The notes under the pieces are model-generated. The model saw only the letters and a program-made list of their open reading frames with translations, did not search any database and was not told the origin of the DNA. Below are positions 1 to 7,566 of a stretch of 34,853 nt of DNA, one piece after another. The position numbers and the translations under genes are program-made. Position 1 is the stretch's first letter. Each line of letters starts with the position of its first letter. Source of the DNA: DAHUXT01 sp036378295 (GTDB taxonomy: Bacteria > Chloroflexota > Ktedonobacteria > Ktedonobacterales > JADMIN01); assembly GCA_036378295.1 (NCBI GenBank), contig DASUWS010000333.1:1-34853 (forward strand), written 5' to 3'.

Positions 1-1859
1 CTAAAGTGGCCTTTGCCGTCCGGCGTCTTGAACTGGCCATTGGCGTAGAGGAAGCGCCCGCCGTACTGCACCTGATCGCCCGCCTTGCGAAGCTTCTCGA
101 TCCCGGCATAGTTCGGCATGACCCGGGCAATCTCATCACGAATGGCCTGGGCATCCTTGAAGATGATACGGTCTCGCTTCTCCGGGCAGACGCGCGAGGC
201 GACATCCTGGAAGATCTCCCACTCTGTGCGCGCTTCACCGATGCGAGGGCCGGGCACTTCGGGGGAAAAGATAATGCGCCGCTCGGTCGTCGTTTCCGTG
301 CCGCCGCCGGGCTGTTCGTAGCGGGTGCGTGCCGGGAGCAGGACGACAGTATCAGCGGGGTCAAGGAGCATCTGGGTGGTGAGATAGATGTCCTGATGGA
401 CGCGGAGCGAGAGCTTGTTGAGCGCCTCTTCGACGTAAGCGGGGTCGGGCATCACTTCAAGGAAGTTACCGCCACTGCAATACAGGATATCCAAATCGCC
501 ATCATAGGCCGCATCGATCATCTGTCCGGCCATCATCCCTGGCCAGGTGGGCGGCTCGAAGCCCCACTGCTCGGCGAAGAGTGCGGAGTTTTCGGGATTG
601 ACACGCTTGCCACCAGGGAAGAGATTCGGCACCGCGCCTACCTCCGCGCCACCCTGCACACCGCTATGGCCGCGGATGGGCACGACGCCACAATGCTCCT
701 TGCCGAGCCAGCCCTGAGACAGGGCGAGGTTGACAATCGCGCGGACATTGCCCGCGCCGAACTCGTGTTGGGTGACGCCCATGCTCCAGACGATAATGCC
801 CCTCCTGGCCTTGTGAACCATCTCGGCGAAGCGGCGCATGTCGTCGCGGCTGAGGCCGCTATAGCGTTCGAGGGTTTCCCAGTCCTGTCCGGCCAGCGTC
901 GTCTTGACCTCATCCCAGCCGATTGTGTGCGCGTCAATGAATTCGTGATCTACCCAGTCCTGTTCGATCAGATACTTGAGGACGCCGTTGAGGAAGGCGA
1001 TATCGCCGCCCGTGCTAACCGGATAGAAGTCGTCCATCAGCTTGGTGCCCATCACGGCGCTCTCTGGCGAGGAGGGTACCCAGTAGCGCGCCATGCCCGG
1101 CTCTTTGTAGGGATTCACGACCGCGATCTTCGTGCCCTCTTTCTTGGCAAGATAGAGGTACTTGGTCGTCACAGGCTCGTTGTTGGCGACGTTACTGCCG
1201 ATGAAGACGATCAGGTCGGTACCGATCCAGTCCTTGTAGGAGCAGGAAGAGGCGCCAACGCCGACCGTCTGGCCAAGCGCGACGGTGCTCGGCGAATGGC
1301 AGACGCGGGCGGAGTTGTCTACGTGGTTGGTGCCGATGAAGCGGGCGGCCTTCTGCGCGACATAGTAGACCTCGTTGGTCAATCCGCGTGATGTCAGGTA
1401 GAAGGCGAGCCGCTCGCGGGGAGTCTCGCGGATACGTCCGGCGATCAGGTCGAGAGCTTCATCCCAGGAGACGCGCGTGAAGTTGGCATCGCCGCGGCGG
1501 CGCACCATTGGATAGGGCAGTCGGCCCAGGTCACGCAGCTCAGCGCTGGAGAGCTTCTTCAGCCTGGCAACGTCCTGCGTCAGCCGCTGCCATGGCAGGG
1601 CCTGCATGGTGTTGAGCTTGAGGAGATTCAGGCGGATGGTGCAGAGGTGAATACTGTCTATCGTCCAGTCGCTCATGCCAGTGGTGCCGAGCGCGCAGCC
1701 GTCGCAGACACCACGATTGAGGATGCGCCAGGCGTAGAGCGGGTGACGCTTGTTCTCCCAGGCAGTCTTGGCGATCTCAGTGAAGTGGTGCGGCTTGGTC
1801 TCGCCGATGCCGAAGGGCTTCCATCCCGCCCAGAGCGAGGGTGCGATGAGCTTTGCCAT
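1..1859 (-). CDS. Molybdopterin oxidoreductase alpha subunit, FdhF/YdeP family (partial, C-terminus cut by window edge)
   Basis: This reading frame stays open from ATG at 1859 to the window edge, giving 619 visible codons. YdeP-like relatives have about 760 residues, so roughly 140 C-terminal residues lie outside. Near the N-terminus it has VCDGCALG (C52, C55) and HLC (C73), the family's probable [4Fe-4S] ligands. SARVCHSP places C187 where E. coli FdhF has its selenocysteine Mo ligand (ARVUHGPS), so this is a Cys-type enzyme. The family binds bis-MGD molybdopterin in the cytoplasm and is often called a formate-dehydrogenase-like oxidoreductase, but its true substrate is mostly untested. GAGGT lies about 9 nt before the ATG. 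It is downstream of and codirectional with an OFA-type carrier, which fits formate or oxalate handling (inference). The long opposite-strand frame at 6-1391 is a shadow of this gene. Confidence 0.9.
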   Translation of the reverse strand, partial: MAKLIAPSLWAGWKPFGIGETKPHHFTEIAKTAWENKRHPLYAWRILNRGVCDGCALGTTGMSDWTIDSIHLCTIRLNLLKLNTMQALPWQRLTQDVARLKKLSSAELRDLGRLPYPMVRRRGDANFTRVSWDEALDLIAGRIRETPRERLAFYLTSRGLTNEVYYVAQKAARFIGTNHVDNSARVCHSPSTVALGQTVGVGASSCSYKDWIGTDLIVFIGSNVANNEPVTTKYLYLAKKEGTKIAVVNPYKEPGMARYWVPSSPESAVMGTKLMDDFYPVSTGGDIAFLNGVLKYLIEQDWVDHEFIDAHTIGWDEVKTTLAGQDWETLERYSGLSRDDMRRFAEMVHKARRGIIVWSMGVTQHEFGAGNVRAIVNLALSQGWLGKEHCGVVPIRGHSGVQGGAEVGAVPNLFPGGKRVNPENSALFAEQWGFEPPTWPGMMAGQMIDAAYDGDLDILYCSGGNFLEVMPDPAYVEEALNKLSLRVHQDIYLTTQMLLDPADTVVLLPARTRYEQPGGGTETTTERRIIFSPEVPGPRIGEARTEWEIFQDVASRVCPEKRDRIIFKDAQAIRDEIARVMPNYAGIEKLRKAGDQVQYGGRFLYANGQFKTPDGKGHF

Positions 1860-1977
1860 ATGAGCCTACCTCGATCATTCAAGAGCTACGTCAACGCTGA
1901 CTCCGCGCGGACGGGCACGTAGGCCCATTCACGCACTACACGTCCGATCTATCGTGCCGTGATACACCTATGGGACA

Positions 1978-2018
1978 GCGCCAGCCACCGATGCAATCCA
2001 GCTCTCGGTGTCTGGCGC
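1978..2018 (-). other. Intercistronic stem-loop between MFS carrier and oxidoreductase
   Basis: GCGCCAG (1978-1984) and CACCGA (1986-1991) pair with TCGGTG (2005-2010) and CTGGCGC (2012-2018). This gives 13 bp with one mismatch and a 13-nt loop. It lies about 60 nt after the carrier stop and about 120 nt before the oxidoreductase start. No T-tract follows on the minus strand, so it is more likely a processing, stability or attenuation element than a plain terminator. The rest of 1860-2079 shows nothing else I can name. Confidence 0.55.
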
Positions 2019-2079
2019 AGGCCACATACACGTCATCAGCACGCCCGCAGACAGCGCAAGCGTGCTACTTACTCTACCA

Positions 2080-3345
2080 CTATCCGGGGGTCACTTGCGC
2101 CTGCCCACTTGGCGCAACCTCCTTCGCAGCCCTGGGTGTGCGCACGAAGAGCGGCAGCGCGATACTGACAAACATAATCACGGCGATGATCATGAACGCC
2201 GGGCCATATCCGTGGGTGCGGTCGATGACCTGGGCGATCAGAATCGGGCCAAGCACGCCGCCTGCGCTCCAGGCGGTGAGCATCGTGCCGTAGATGGCGC
2301 CGGCGCGCTTGGGGCCGAAGTAGTCGGCGGTGAAGGCGGGCATGGTGCCGAAGCCGCCGCCGTAACACAGGGCGACGATACATGCGAGCGGCGCGAAGAT
2401 CACGAAGGCCGGTAGGGTGCTGAGAATCAGGAAGATCACCACTTGCAGCGCGAACATCGCGATGAAGACCTGGCGCCGCCCAATCAGGTCGGAGAACGAG
2501 GCCCAGGCGAAGCGGCCCAGACCGTTGAAGATCGAGATGAAGCTGACGAAGCCCGTCGCGACTGCCGCGCTCGCTCCGACACTCTGTGCCAGCGGCTTGG
2601 CCTGCGAGATGATCGCGATACCTGCGCTGACGTTGAGCGCGAGAATCGCCCAGAGCACATACCACTGACCGCGCGTGAGCGCTTCGCGTGGCGCGAAATC
2701 TTTGGTGGCTCGCTGTGCCGCGACGCGGGCCGAAGCCACCCACCCAGGAGGCGTATAGCCAGCGGGTGGATCCGCGTAGAACTGTGCCGCGGCGACGACG
2801 AGAATAAGATAGACAATTCCGAGGATGATGAACGTCTGGCTGACGCCGGCTGCGCTGATGAGCGATGTTGCGACGGGAGCCGCGATAACGGCGCCACCGC
2901 CGAAGCCCATGACTGCCAGGCCGGTAACCACACCACGCTTGTCGGGGAACCACTTCACGAGTGTGGCGACTGGGACGATGTAGCCGAGGCCCATGCCCAA
3001 ACCACCAAGCACGCCGTAGGTGATGTAGAGAATGGGCAGGCTATTGCCAGAGAATCCAGCCAGGAGAACGCCCAGACCATAACAGACTCCGGCAACGGTG
3101 GCGACGAACCGCGGGCCTACGCGATCCATCCAGAAACCGCCAATGGCGGCGCCGATACCGAGGACAGCAATGGCGATGGTGAAGGTCAGCGTGACCTCCG
3201 TGGCAGACCAACCGTGAGCGGTTCGTAGAGGATTTACGAAGACGCTCCATGCATAGACGGCACCGAGTGAAAGCTGCATGATAACTGCAGCGACAACAAT
3301 GATCCAGCGATTCGGAAGGCGTTGCGGGCCAGCGTTGGTTGCCAC
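2080..3345 (-). CDS. OFA-family major facilitator superfamily transporter (probable oxalate/formate antiporter-like)
   Basis: This is a 12-helix MFS carrier of 421 residues in the inner membrane. RWIIVVAAVIMQLSLGAVYAWSVF near the N-terminus is typical of the oxalate:formate antiporter (OFA) family. It is followed by the loop 2-3 motif GGFWMDRVGPR and many Gly/Ala-rich helices. The start is set at GTG 3345 (VATNAGPQRL), because AAAGGAG sits 8 nt upstream. An in-frame ATG at 3375 and one at 3402 have no convincing ribosome binding site. The neighbouring formate-dehydrogenase-like gene lies 220 bp downstream on the same strand, which supports formate or oxalate as substrate. Other monocarboxylates are possible, since OFA annotations are often broad. 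Confidence 0.85.
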   Translation of the reverse strand: MATNAGPQRLPNRWIIVVAAVIMQLSLGAVYAWSVFVNPLRTAHGWSATEVTLTFTIAIAVLGIGAAIGGFWMDRVGPRFVATVAGVCYGLGVLLAGFSGNSLPILYITYGVLGGLGMGLGYIVPVATLVKWFPDKRGVVTGLAVMGFGGGAVIAAPVATSLISAAGVSQTFIILGIVYLILVVAAAQFYADPPAGYTPPGWVASARVAAQRATKDFAPREALTRGQWYVLWAILALNVSAGIAIISQAKPLAQSVGASAAVATGFVSFISIFNGLGRFAWASFSDLIGRRQVFIAMFALQVVIFLILSTLPAFVIFAPLACIVALCYGGGFGTMPAFTADYFGPKRAGAIYGTMLTAWSAGGVLGPILIAQVIDRTHGYGPAFMIIAVIMFVSIALPLFVRTPRAAKEVAPSGQAQVTPG

Positions 3346-3454
3346 AGGCAATGCTCCTTTCGAGCTGTATTTCATTGTCGGTACGCGAGGGCATGCACGC
3401 ATGCTGGCTCAAGCGTCTAGCGAGGAAAATTGGCCGGTTGTTTTACTCCTTTCT

Positions 3455-3469
3455 TTGAAGCTGCTTCAA
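3455..3469. promoter_or_regulatory. 15-bp palindrome, possible operator
   Basis: TTGAAGC-T-GCTTCAA is a perfect 7+1+7 inverted repeat. It lies about 25-40 bp downstream of the -10 of the promoter at 3495-3523, in the untranslated leader of the MFS gene. It is flanked on both sides by the direct repeat TACTCCTTT (3444-3452 and 3474-3482). This is the size and position of a repressor site, but no regulator gene is nearby. Confidence 0.45.
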
Positions 3470-3494
3470 TTTCTACTCCTTTGATAATGTTGCA

Positions 3495-3523
3495 ATGCTA
3501 CCCAATCGAGCACTCTATGTCAA
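3495..3523 (-). promoter_or_regulatory. Sigma-70-like promoter for the MFS/oxidoreductase genes
   Basis: On the minus strand TTGACA (3523-3518) is followed by a 17-nt spacer and TAGCAT (3500-3495). It lies 150 nt upstream of the GTG start at 3345, in an AT-rich stretch that stands out in this GC-rich window. Confidence 0.6.
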
Positions 3524-3754
3524 TCTGCCTCCTCATTGTTCAGCAGAAATACGCAGCGCCCAGAGAGGGATGGTTGGAGATAGGGGGTCCTCCCTCCCGG
3601 CGCCAGGGGAGGTATACAGATTGCGTGATGCGAGGTCGGCGTAGAGGGTAGGCGCAGAGTATGGCGTGACCCAGGATCGGCTGTGGATGCCGGTGGATCT
3701 CACAGCCAGATGCGCTTGCCAGCGGTATTGCCCACCCGCTCGCGAAGAGGTCTC
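3524..3754. other. Intergenic stretch without recognised gene
   Basis: This is the remainder of the 409-bp gap between the MFS start and the acetyltransferase stop. I see no coding frame with a ribosome binding site. A 7-bp hairpin, GGCTGTG (3679-3685) with CACAGCC (3701-3707), lies about 48 nt after the acetyltransferase stop and could end its transcript. It has no T-tract. Confidence 0.3.
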
Positions 3755-4741
3755 CTATGCCTCGGGTTGAGCGAGCTCCTGCACGCTCATATCCACGCCG
3801 GGGCGCAGCTCGCGGACAAAGGTGGCGATGCGAATGGTGGGATGCATCCCTGCGCGTTCGTAGAGCCGCGTCGCTCCGGTCAGGCTCTGCGCGTCCACGC
3901 CCAGGTCAACGCTGGTCACGCCACGCCGGTAGAACTCGCCAAATGACTGGTAGAGCAGCGCTAACCCTAGCCCATGCCTCCGCCAGGGACGCCGTACTGC
4001 CAGCCAGCCAACCCAGCCGCCGGAGGGACGCATCCGGCAGAGGGACGTGCCCGCGATATCGGCGCCATCGAACGCGAGGAACCAGAGTGAGGGATCGAAC
4101 CCTGGACGGGTGGTGTGGGCAAGCCACTCGTCGTATTTCCGTGGTGTGTGGCCCCAGTGGTCCTGGAATGCCTCTTCGACGGCGTCGAAGGTGGTCCGCT
4201 CGTCTTTCTCAGGGATGAAGGTACGCACAGTGATGCCAGTGGGCCAGACAGGCTCAGGCGGCGGCGCGTCCATCTCGATGCTCATGCGCCAGTGGGTGCG
4301 GATGAGGTGGTAGCCCTTCGCTTCGAGCAGGGCATGCGCGGCAGTGTCTTCGATCAGGACGCTGTTGTAGACCACTACCCGCACCCCTTCGGGCTGAAGT
4401 TCCACCTGTGTGGCGGCGCGCGCCTCCGCGAGCGCGAGAATCGTCGAGCCAACACCCTTGCCCCGATGCTCCGGATGGGTATAGCCATCGAGCTGAAGCA
4501 GGCCGTAGCCCCTGTTTGTCTCGGTGCCATAGCCAGCCATGCTGCCATCCGGCGCGAAAAATACCCAGGCGTCTGTTTGCAGAGTGAGATGGCTCCAATC
4601 GTCGCGGATGTCATCGGGTGTGTAATCGTCCGCGTGGCCGGCGAAGAACGTCTCGAAGGCGTTCATAACACCGAGGACACCGGGAATATCATCCTCCGTC
4701 GGCGGCCGATACATGTACCCTGGCGCGAGTGTATCGCTCAT
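3755..4741 (-). CDS. Tandem GNAT-domain N-acetyltransferase
   Basis: This 328-residue protein has two GNAT acetyl-CoA folds. The N-terminal one has the pyrophosphate-binding loop in HPEHRGKGVGSTILALAEAR. The C-terminal one has VRRPWRRHGLGLALL followed by the typical LYERAGM end motif. Tandem GNATs include mycothiol synthase, but similarity to that enzyme is only architectural, and the substrate is unknown. The start is placed at ATG 4741 (MSDTLAPG), with AGGAG 10 nt upstream, rather than the longer frame from 4858. It is transcribed away from lipA, with a 258-bp shared upstream region. Confidence 0.85.
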   Translation of the reverse strand: MSDTLAPGYMYRPPTEDDIPGVLGVMNAFETFFAGHADDYTPDDIRDDWSHLTLQTDAWVFFAPDGSMAGYGTETNRGYGLLQLDGYTHPEHRGKGVGSTILALAEARAATQVELQPEGVRVVVYNSVLIEDTAAHALLEAKGYHLIRTHWRMSIEMDAPPPEPVWPTGITVRTFIPEKDERTTFDAVEEAFQDHWGHTPRKYDEWLAHTTRPGFDPSLWFLAFDGADIAGTSLCRMRPSGGWVGWLAVRRPWRRHGLGLALLYQSFGEFYRRGVTSVDLGVDAQSLTGATRLYERAGMHPTIRIATFVRELRPGVDMSVQELAQPEA

Positions 4742-4899
4742 ATATGATGTGCTCCTGGTCTCCGGGTATGTCAGACGATGGTCAGTCCGCATGAGCGTAC
4801 CGCATGCAGCTGGCCGATAGTCGTCAGTTTTCTGTCGGAAGGTTTGCGATGGCCCCATGAAGAAGCGAATGGACGGTTAAGAATCGCGCTCGCCTGGCT

Positions 4900-4928
4900 T
4901 GCGGTGGTATCCCACGCGCTGCTACAAT
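4900..4928 (+). promoter_or_regulatory. Promoter for lipA
   Basis: TTGCGG (4900-4905), a 17-nt spacer and TACAAT (4923-4928) lie about 70 nt before the lipA start. The spacing is ideal. The -35 matches consensus at 3 of 6 positions and the -10 at 5 of 6. Confidence 0.5.
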
Positions 4929-4999
4929 GCGGAAAAGATGCGCTGGCCGGGATGAGTTGGCCTAGCGCGCAATGCGACTGAGACAAGAGGATTTTCGCT

Positions 5000-5902
5000 A
5001 TGGCCGTTCTCCCTGAGCGTCGCCCCGACTGGCTGCGTGTGCGCCTGCCCGTTGGTGATAACTACAATGACCTGAAGCAACTGATGCGCAGCAAATCGCT
5101 GCACACGGTGTGTGAGGAGGCACGCTGCCCGAATATGGGTGAGTGCTGGGCCAACCGCACGGCCACGTTCATGATTCTTGGCAGCGTCTGTACCCGTAGC
5201 TGCGGCTTTTGCGCCGTGGCGACCGGCCGCCCCATGGCGCTTGACTGGGAGGAGCCGCGTCGTGTCGCTGAGGCGGTGACGCAGATGGGACTCAACCATG
5301 TCGTCGTGACGTCGGTCAACCGCGACGAGCTCCATGATGGCGGCGCGACGCTCTTCGCCGCGACGATACGCTGGATTCGCCGCCTCAATCCTACCTGCGC
5401 GGTAGAGGTGCTCACGCCGGATTTCAAAGGCTCGCGTGAGGCGCTCAAGGTGGTCATGGATGCCAAGCCAGACGTTTTCAACCACAACGTTGAGACGGTG
5501 GCGCGGCTCTACAAGCGGGTGCGGCCACAGGCGGTGTATGAGCGCTCGCTTCAGGTGCTGGCGTGGGCGAAGGAAATGTACCCCGAGAAGCCGACGAAGA
5601 CGGGCTTCATGCTTGGCCTGGGCGAGACGCACGACGAGATCGTTGAGCTGCTGCGCGACATTCGCGCTCATGACGTGGATATCGTGACCATTGGCCAGTA
5701 TCTGCGCCCCACTCCCCAGCACCTGCCTATCGAGCGCTACGCGCCGCCGGATGAGTTCCGTGAATACGCGCGGATTGGCCGGGAGATGGGCTTCCGCAAT
5801 GTATACAGCGGTCCGCTGGTACGTAGCTCGTACCATGCCTGGGATCAGGTGAAGCATCAGGGCGAAGAGTCGAGCGGTACTGCCGCGCAGATGGCCGAGT
5901 AG
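5000..5902 (+). CDS. lipA: Lipoyl synthase
   Basis: This radical-SAM enzyme inserts two sulfurs into octanoyl groups on lipoyl domains of 2-oxoacid dehydrogenases and GcvH. Both [4Fe-4S] sites are visible. The auxiliary cluster CxxxxCxxxxxC is C38, C43 and C49 (CEEARCPNMGEC). The radical-SAM CxxxCxxC is C64, C68 and C71 (CTRSCGFC). The C-terminal LVRSSYHA carries the conserved Ser ligand of the auxiliary cluster. At 300 residues it is of normal family length. AAGAGGA lies about 10 nt before the ATG. No lipB or lplA lies next to it. It sits alone between a divergent acetyltransferase and an FAD oxidoreductase. Confidence 0.97.
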   Translation: MAVLPERRPDWLRVRLPVGDNYNDLKQLMRSKSLHTVCEEARCPNMGECWANRTATFMILGSVCTRSCGFCAVATGRPMALDWEEPRRVAEAVTQMGLNHVVVTSVNRDELHDGGATLFAATIRWIRRLNPTCAVEVLTPDFKGSREALKVVMDAKPDVFNHNVETVARLYKRVRPQAVYERSLQVLAWAKEMYPEKPTKTGFMLGLGETHDEIVELLRDIRAHDVDIVTIGQYLRPTPQHLPIERYAPPDEFREYARIGREMGFRNVYSGPLVRSSYHAWDQVKHQGEESSGTAAQMAE

Positions 5903-6010
5903 CGCGACCTGGGGCAAATTGGTTAAAAAAACGCCCGGAACGCCTCACCGCGCAAACCGCTCCGTAGCTCGATGAAGGCGCCCGGACGCCCTAGGAGATC
6001 GTGCATGCGA

Positions 6011-6040
6011 TTGGGAAACCTCACGACTCAACAGTACTCT
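6011..6040 (+). promoter_or_regulatory. Weak candidate promoter for the FAD oxidoreductase
   Basis: TTGGGA (6011-6016), an 18-nt spacer and TACTCT (6035-6040) lie about 105 nt before the GTG start at 6146. The -10 is poor, so this is only a candidate. Nothing else stands out in 5903-6145. Confidence 0.25.
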
Positions 6041-6145
6041 ACCAAAGGCTGGCGTGTACGCCCGCAGAGAGACCCTCATTTTGCGCAGAAGCACCGCAGA
6101 GCATGCGCAACCCCGTACCGGTAGCGTGTCAGAAAGGAGCGCACC

Positions 6146-7348
6146 GTGGCTCATCCCACCCCACACTATACTGACCAGCTTCCCGCAACGGCGGATCTTG
6201 TCATCATTGGCGGTGGCATCGTCGGCGTGGCGACCGCTTACTTTGCCGCACGGGCGGGGTTAAAGCCGGTTGTGCTTGAGAAACAGGGCCGGCCCGGCAC
6301 CCTCACGACACCCAAAGCGACGGGCGCTTTCCGCGCCCAGTTCGATAATCCCGAAGAGATGGCACTCGTGCGCGAGGGCATCGCCTTCTACACGGGCTTT
6401 GCCGACCACACCGGGCTGAGCGACCATGACCTTGGCATCCACCAGCAGGGGTACCTCTGGGTGGCTACGACGCCCGAAACGGTACGGCGGCAGCACGAGC
6501 TGGTGGCCACGCAGCGCACGTGGGGATTAGATGATGTCGAGCTGCTCGATGGTGACGAGGCGCGGCGACGGTTTCCCTATCTGGGCGAGGATGTGTTGGG
6601 TGCGCGGTTCCGCCAGGGAGATGGCTGGCTCGATGTACGCAAATTGCTGATGGGCTATGTTCATGCCAGCCAGGCGCCGCTCATTCTGGAGACGACAGTA
6701 ACGGGCATCGAGGTCGTTGGCGGGCGGGTGCGCGGTGTGCAGACGAGCCGGGGAATCATCTCTACGGAGCGCGTCGTCATCGCCGCTGGGCCGTTCTCGG
6801 CGGAGGTTGGACGACTGGCCGGGCTTGACCTGCCGATTACCTGTGTGCGACGCCAGCGGCTAATTCTGCCGGAGGCTCCCGGGGTGCCCAGGGATGCGCC
6901 GATGACCATTGACGAGGAGACGGGGGCGCACTGGCGGCCCTGGCTGGATGGGGCGCATCTGCTGTGGACGACGCCAACCGAGCCGGCGACGCCGCCAATG
7001 GAAGATGTGCCAACATCTCTCGCGTTCGCCTATGGCCTGCTCGATCCGGCGAGTGATCACGCCGTCGCGCGTATCAGCCCATTCTGGCGCGATGTCTGGC
7101 ACCACAATATCAGCCACTGGCTACTGGTTGCCGGGCAATATTCTTATACGCCGGACCATCGGCCGTTGCTCGGCACGACTCCCATTGAAGGGCTATACGT
7201 CAATTGTGGCTATAGCGGCCACGGTATCATGGGCAGCGCGGGCGGCAGCCGCCTGACGGTGGATGTCATCACGGGCGCGATTTCCAACGCCGAGAATCCC
7301 TTCCGGCTGGATCGCCCGTTCGCCGAGCGTGCGCTAGACGTGCTATAG
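6146..7348 (+). CDS. DAO-family FAD-dependent oxidoreductase (sarcosine oxidase beta / glycine oxidase-like)
   Basis: This 400-residue flavoenzyme of the D-amino-acid-oxidase family opens with the dinucleotide-binding motif ADLVIIGGGIVGVATAYFAARAG followed by VVLEK. It ends with the FAD-closing region YTPDHRPLLGTTPIEGLYVNCGYSGHGIMGS, typical of sarcosine or dimethylglycine oxidase beta subunits. These enzymes oxidise secondary or N-methylated amino acids. The exact substrate cannot be read from sequence. The start is GTG at 6146, with AAAGGAG 7 nt upstream. It converges on a thiamine-precursor transporter, so a ThiO-like glycine oxidase role is imaginable, but it is not in the riboswitch-controlled transcript. 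Confidence 0.85.
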   Translation: MAHPTPHYTDQLPATADLVIIGGGIVGVATAYFAARAGLKPVVLEKQGRPGTLTTPKATGAFRAQFDNPEEMALVREGIAFYTGFADHTGLSDHDLGIHQQGYLWVATTPETVRRQHELVATQRTWGLDDVELLDGDEARRRFPYLGEDVLGARFRQGDGWLDVRKLLMGYVHASQAPLILETTVTGIEVVGGRVRGVQTSRGIISTERVVIAAGPFSAEVGRLAGLDLPITCVRRQRLILPEAPGVPRDAPMTIDEETGAHWRPWLDGAHLLWTTPTEPATPPMEDVPTSLAFAYGLLDPASDHAVARISPFWRDVWHHNISHWLLVAGQYSYTPDHRPLLGTTPIEGLYVNCGYSGHGIMGSAGGSRLTVDVITGAISNAENPFRLDRPFAERALDVL

Positions 7349-7353
7349 CCATT

Positions 7354-7549
7354 TCACCCGCCAACACAAGGTGGTGGGTGATGCTCTTCCGAACTTGCCC
7401 ATCCCTGAGATATGGACAAGTTTGGAAGCATGGTGGGCATGTATGGCAGCTAGCAGCGACAGCAGCCGCCAGCCCCGCGCACTGGCGGCTATCAGCCGAT
7501 CAATGGGGACATTTCAGTCGTGCTCAACCTCAGATATTGAGCACGACTG
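7354..7549. repeat. Array of four stem-loops between convergent genes
   Basis: Four hairpins nearly fill the 218-bp gap. (1) 7354-7363 with 7372-7381: 10 bp, 8-nt loop, 5 nt after the oxidoreductase stop. (2) AACTTG-c-CCAT 7392-7402 with 7412-7422: 10 pairs and one mismatch, 9-nt loop. (3) AGCCGCCAG 7464-7472 with 7482-7490: 9 bp, 9-nt loop. (4) CAGTCGTGCTCAA 7515-7527 with 7537-7549: 13 perfect bp, 9-nt loop. The arms differ in sequence. The loops of 2 and 4 are related (CCCTGAGAT and CCTCAGATA). No T-tract follows any of them. They could act as a bidirectional, T-less terminator or as RNA stability elements for both converging transcripts. Confidence 0.6.
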
Positions 7550-7566
7550 GAGACGCGCGCATGGCC

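Noticed and set aside
6..1391. 461-codon open frame on the plus strand
   Set aside because: It is antisense to the molybdopterin oxidoreductase, whose minus-strand translation has clear family motifs. High GC in third positions keeps the opposite frame open.
1860..2079. Molybdenum-cofactor riboswitch before the oxidoreductase
   Set aside because: A good hairpin is present, but I could not match the conserved Moco motif blocks, so I list only the stem-loop.
3430..3651. 73-codon plus-strand frame in the MFS upstream region
   Set aside because: No ribosome binding site, no domain, and it overlaps the minus-strand promoter and operator-like sequences.
5903..6145. Glycine riboswitch before the FAD oxidoreductase
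   Set aside because: Conserved glycine-aptamer blocks are not present; only short GC-rich inverted repeats were seen.
7392..7549. CRISPR array or REP element
   Set aside because: The stem-loops have unrelated arm sequences and no repeated direct unit, so they are neither CRISPR repeats nor copies of a REP sequence within this window.
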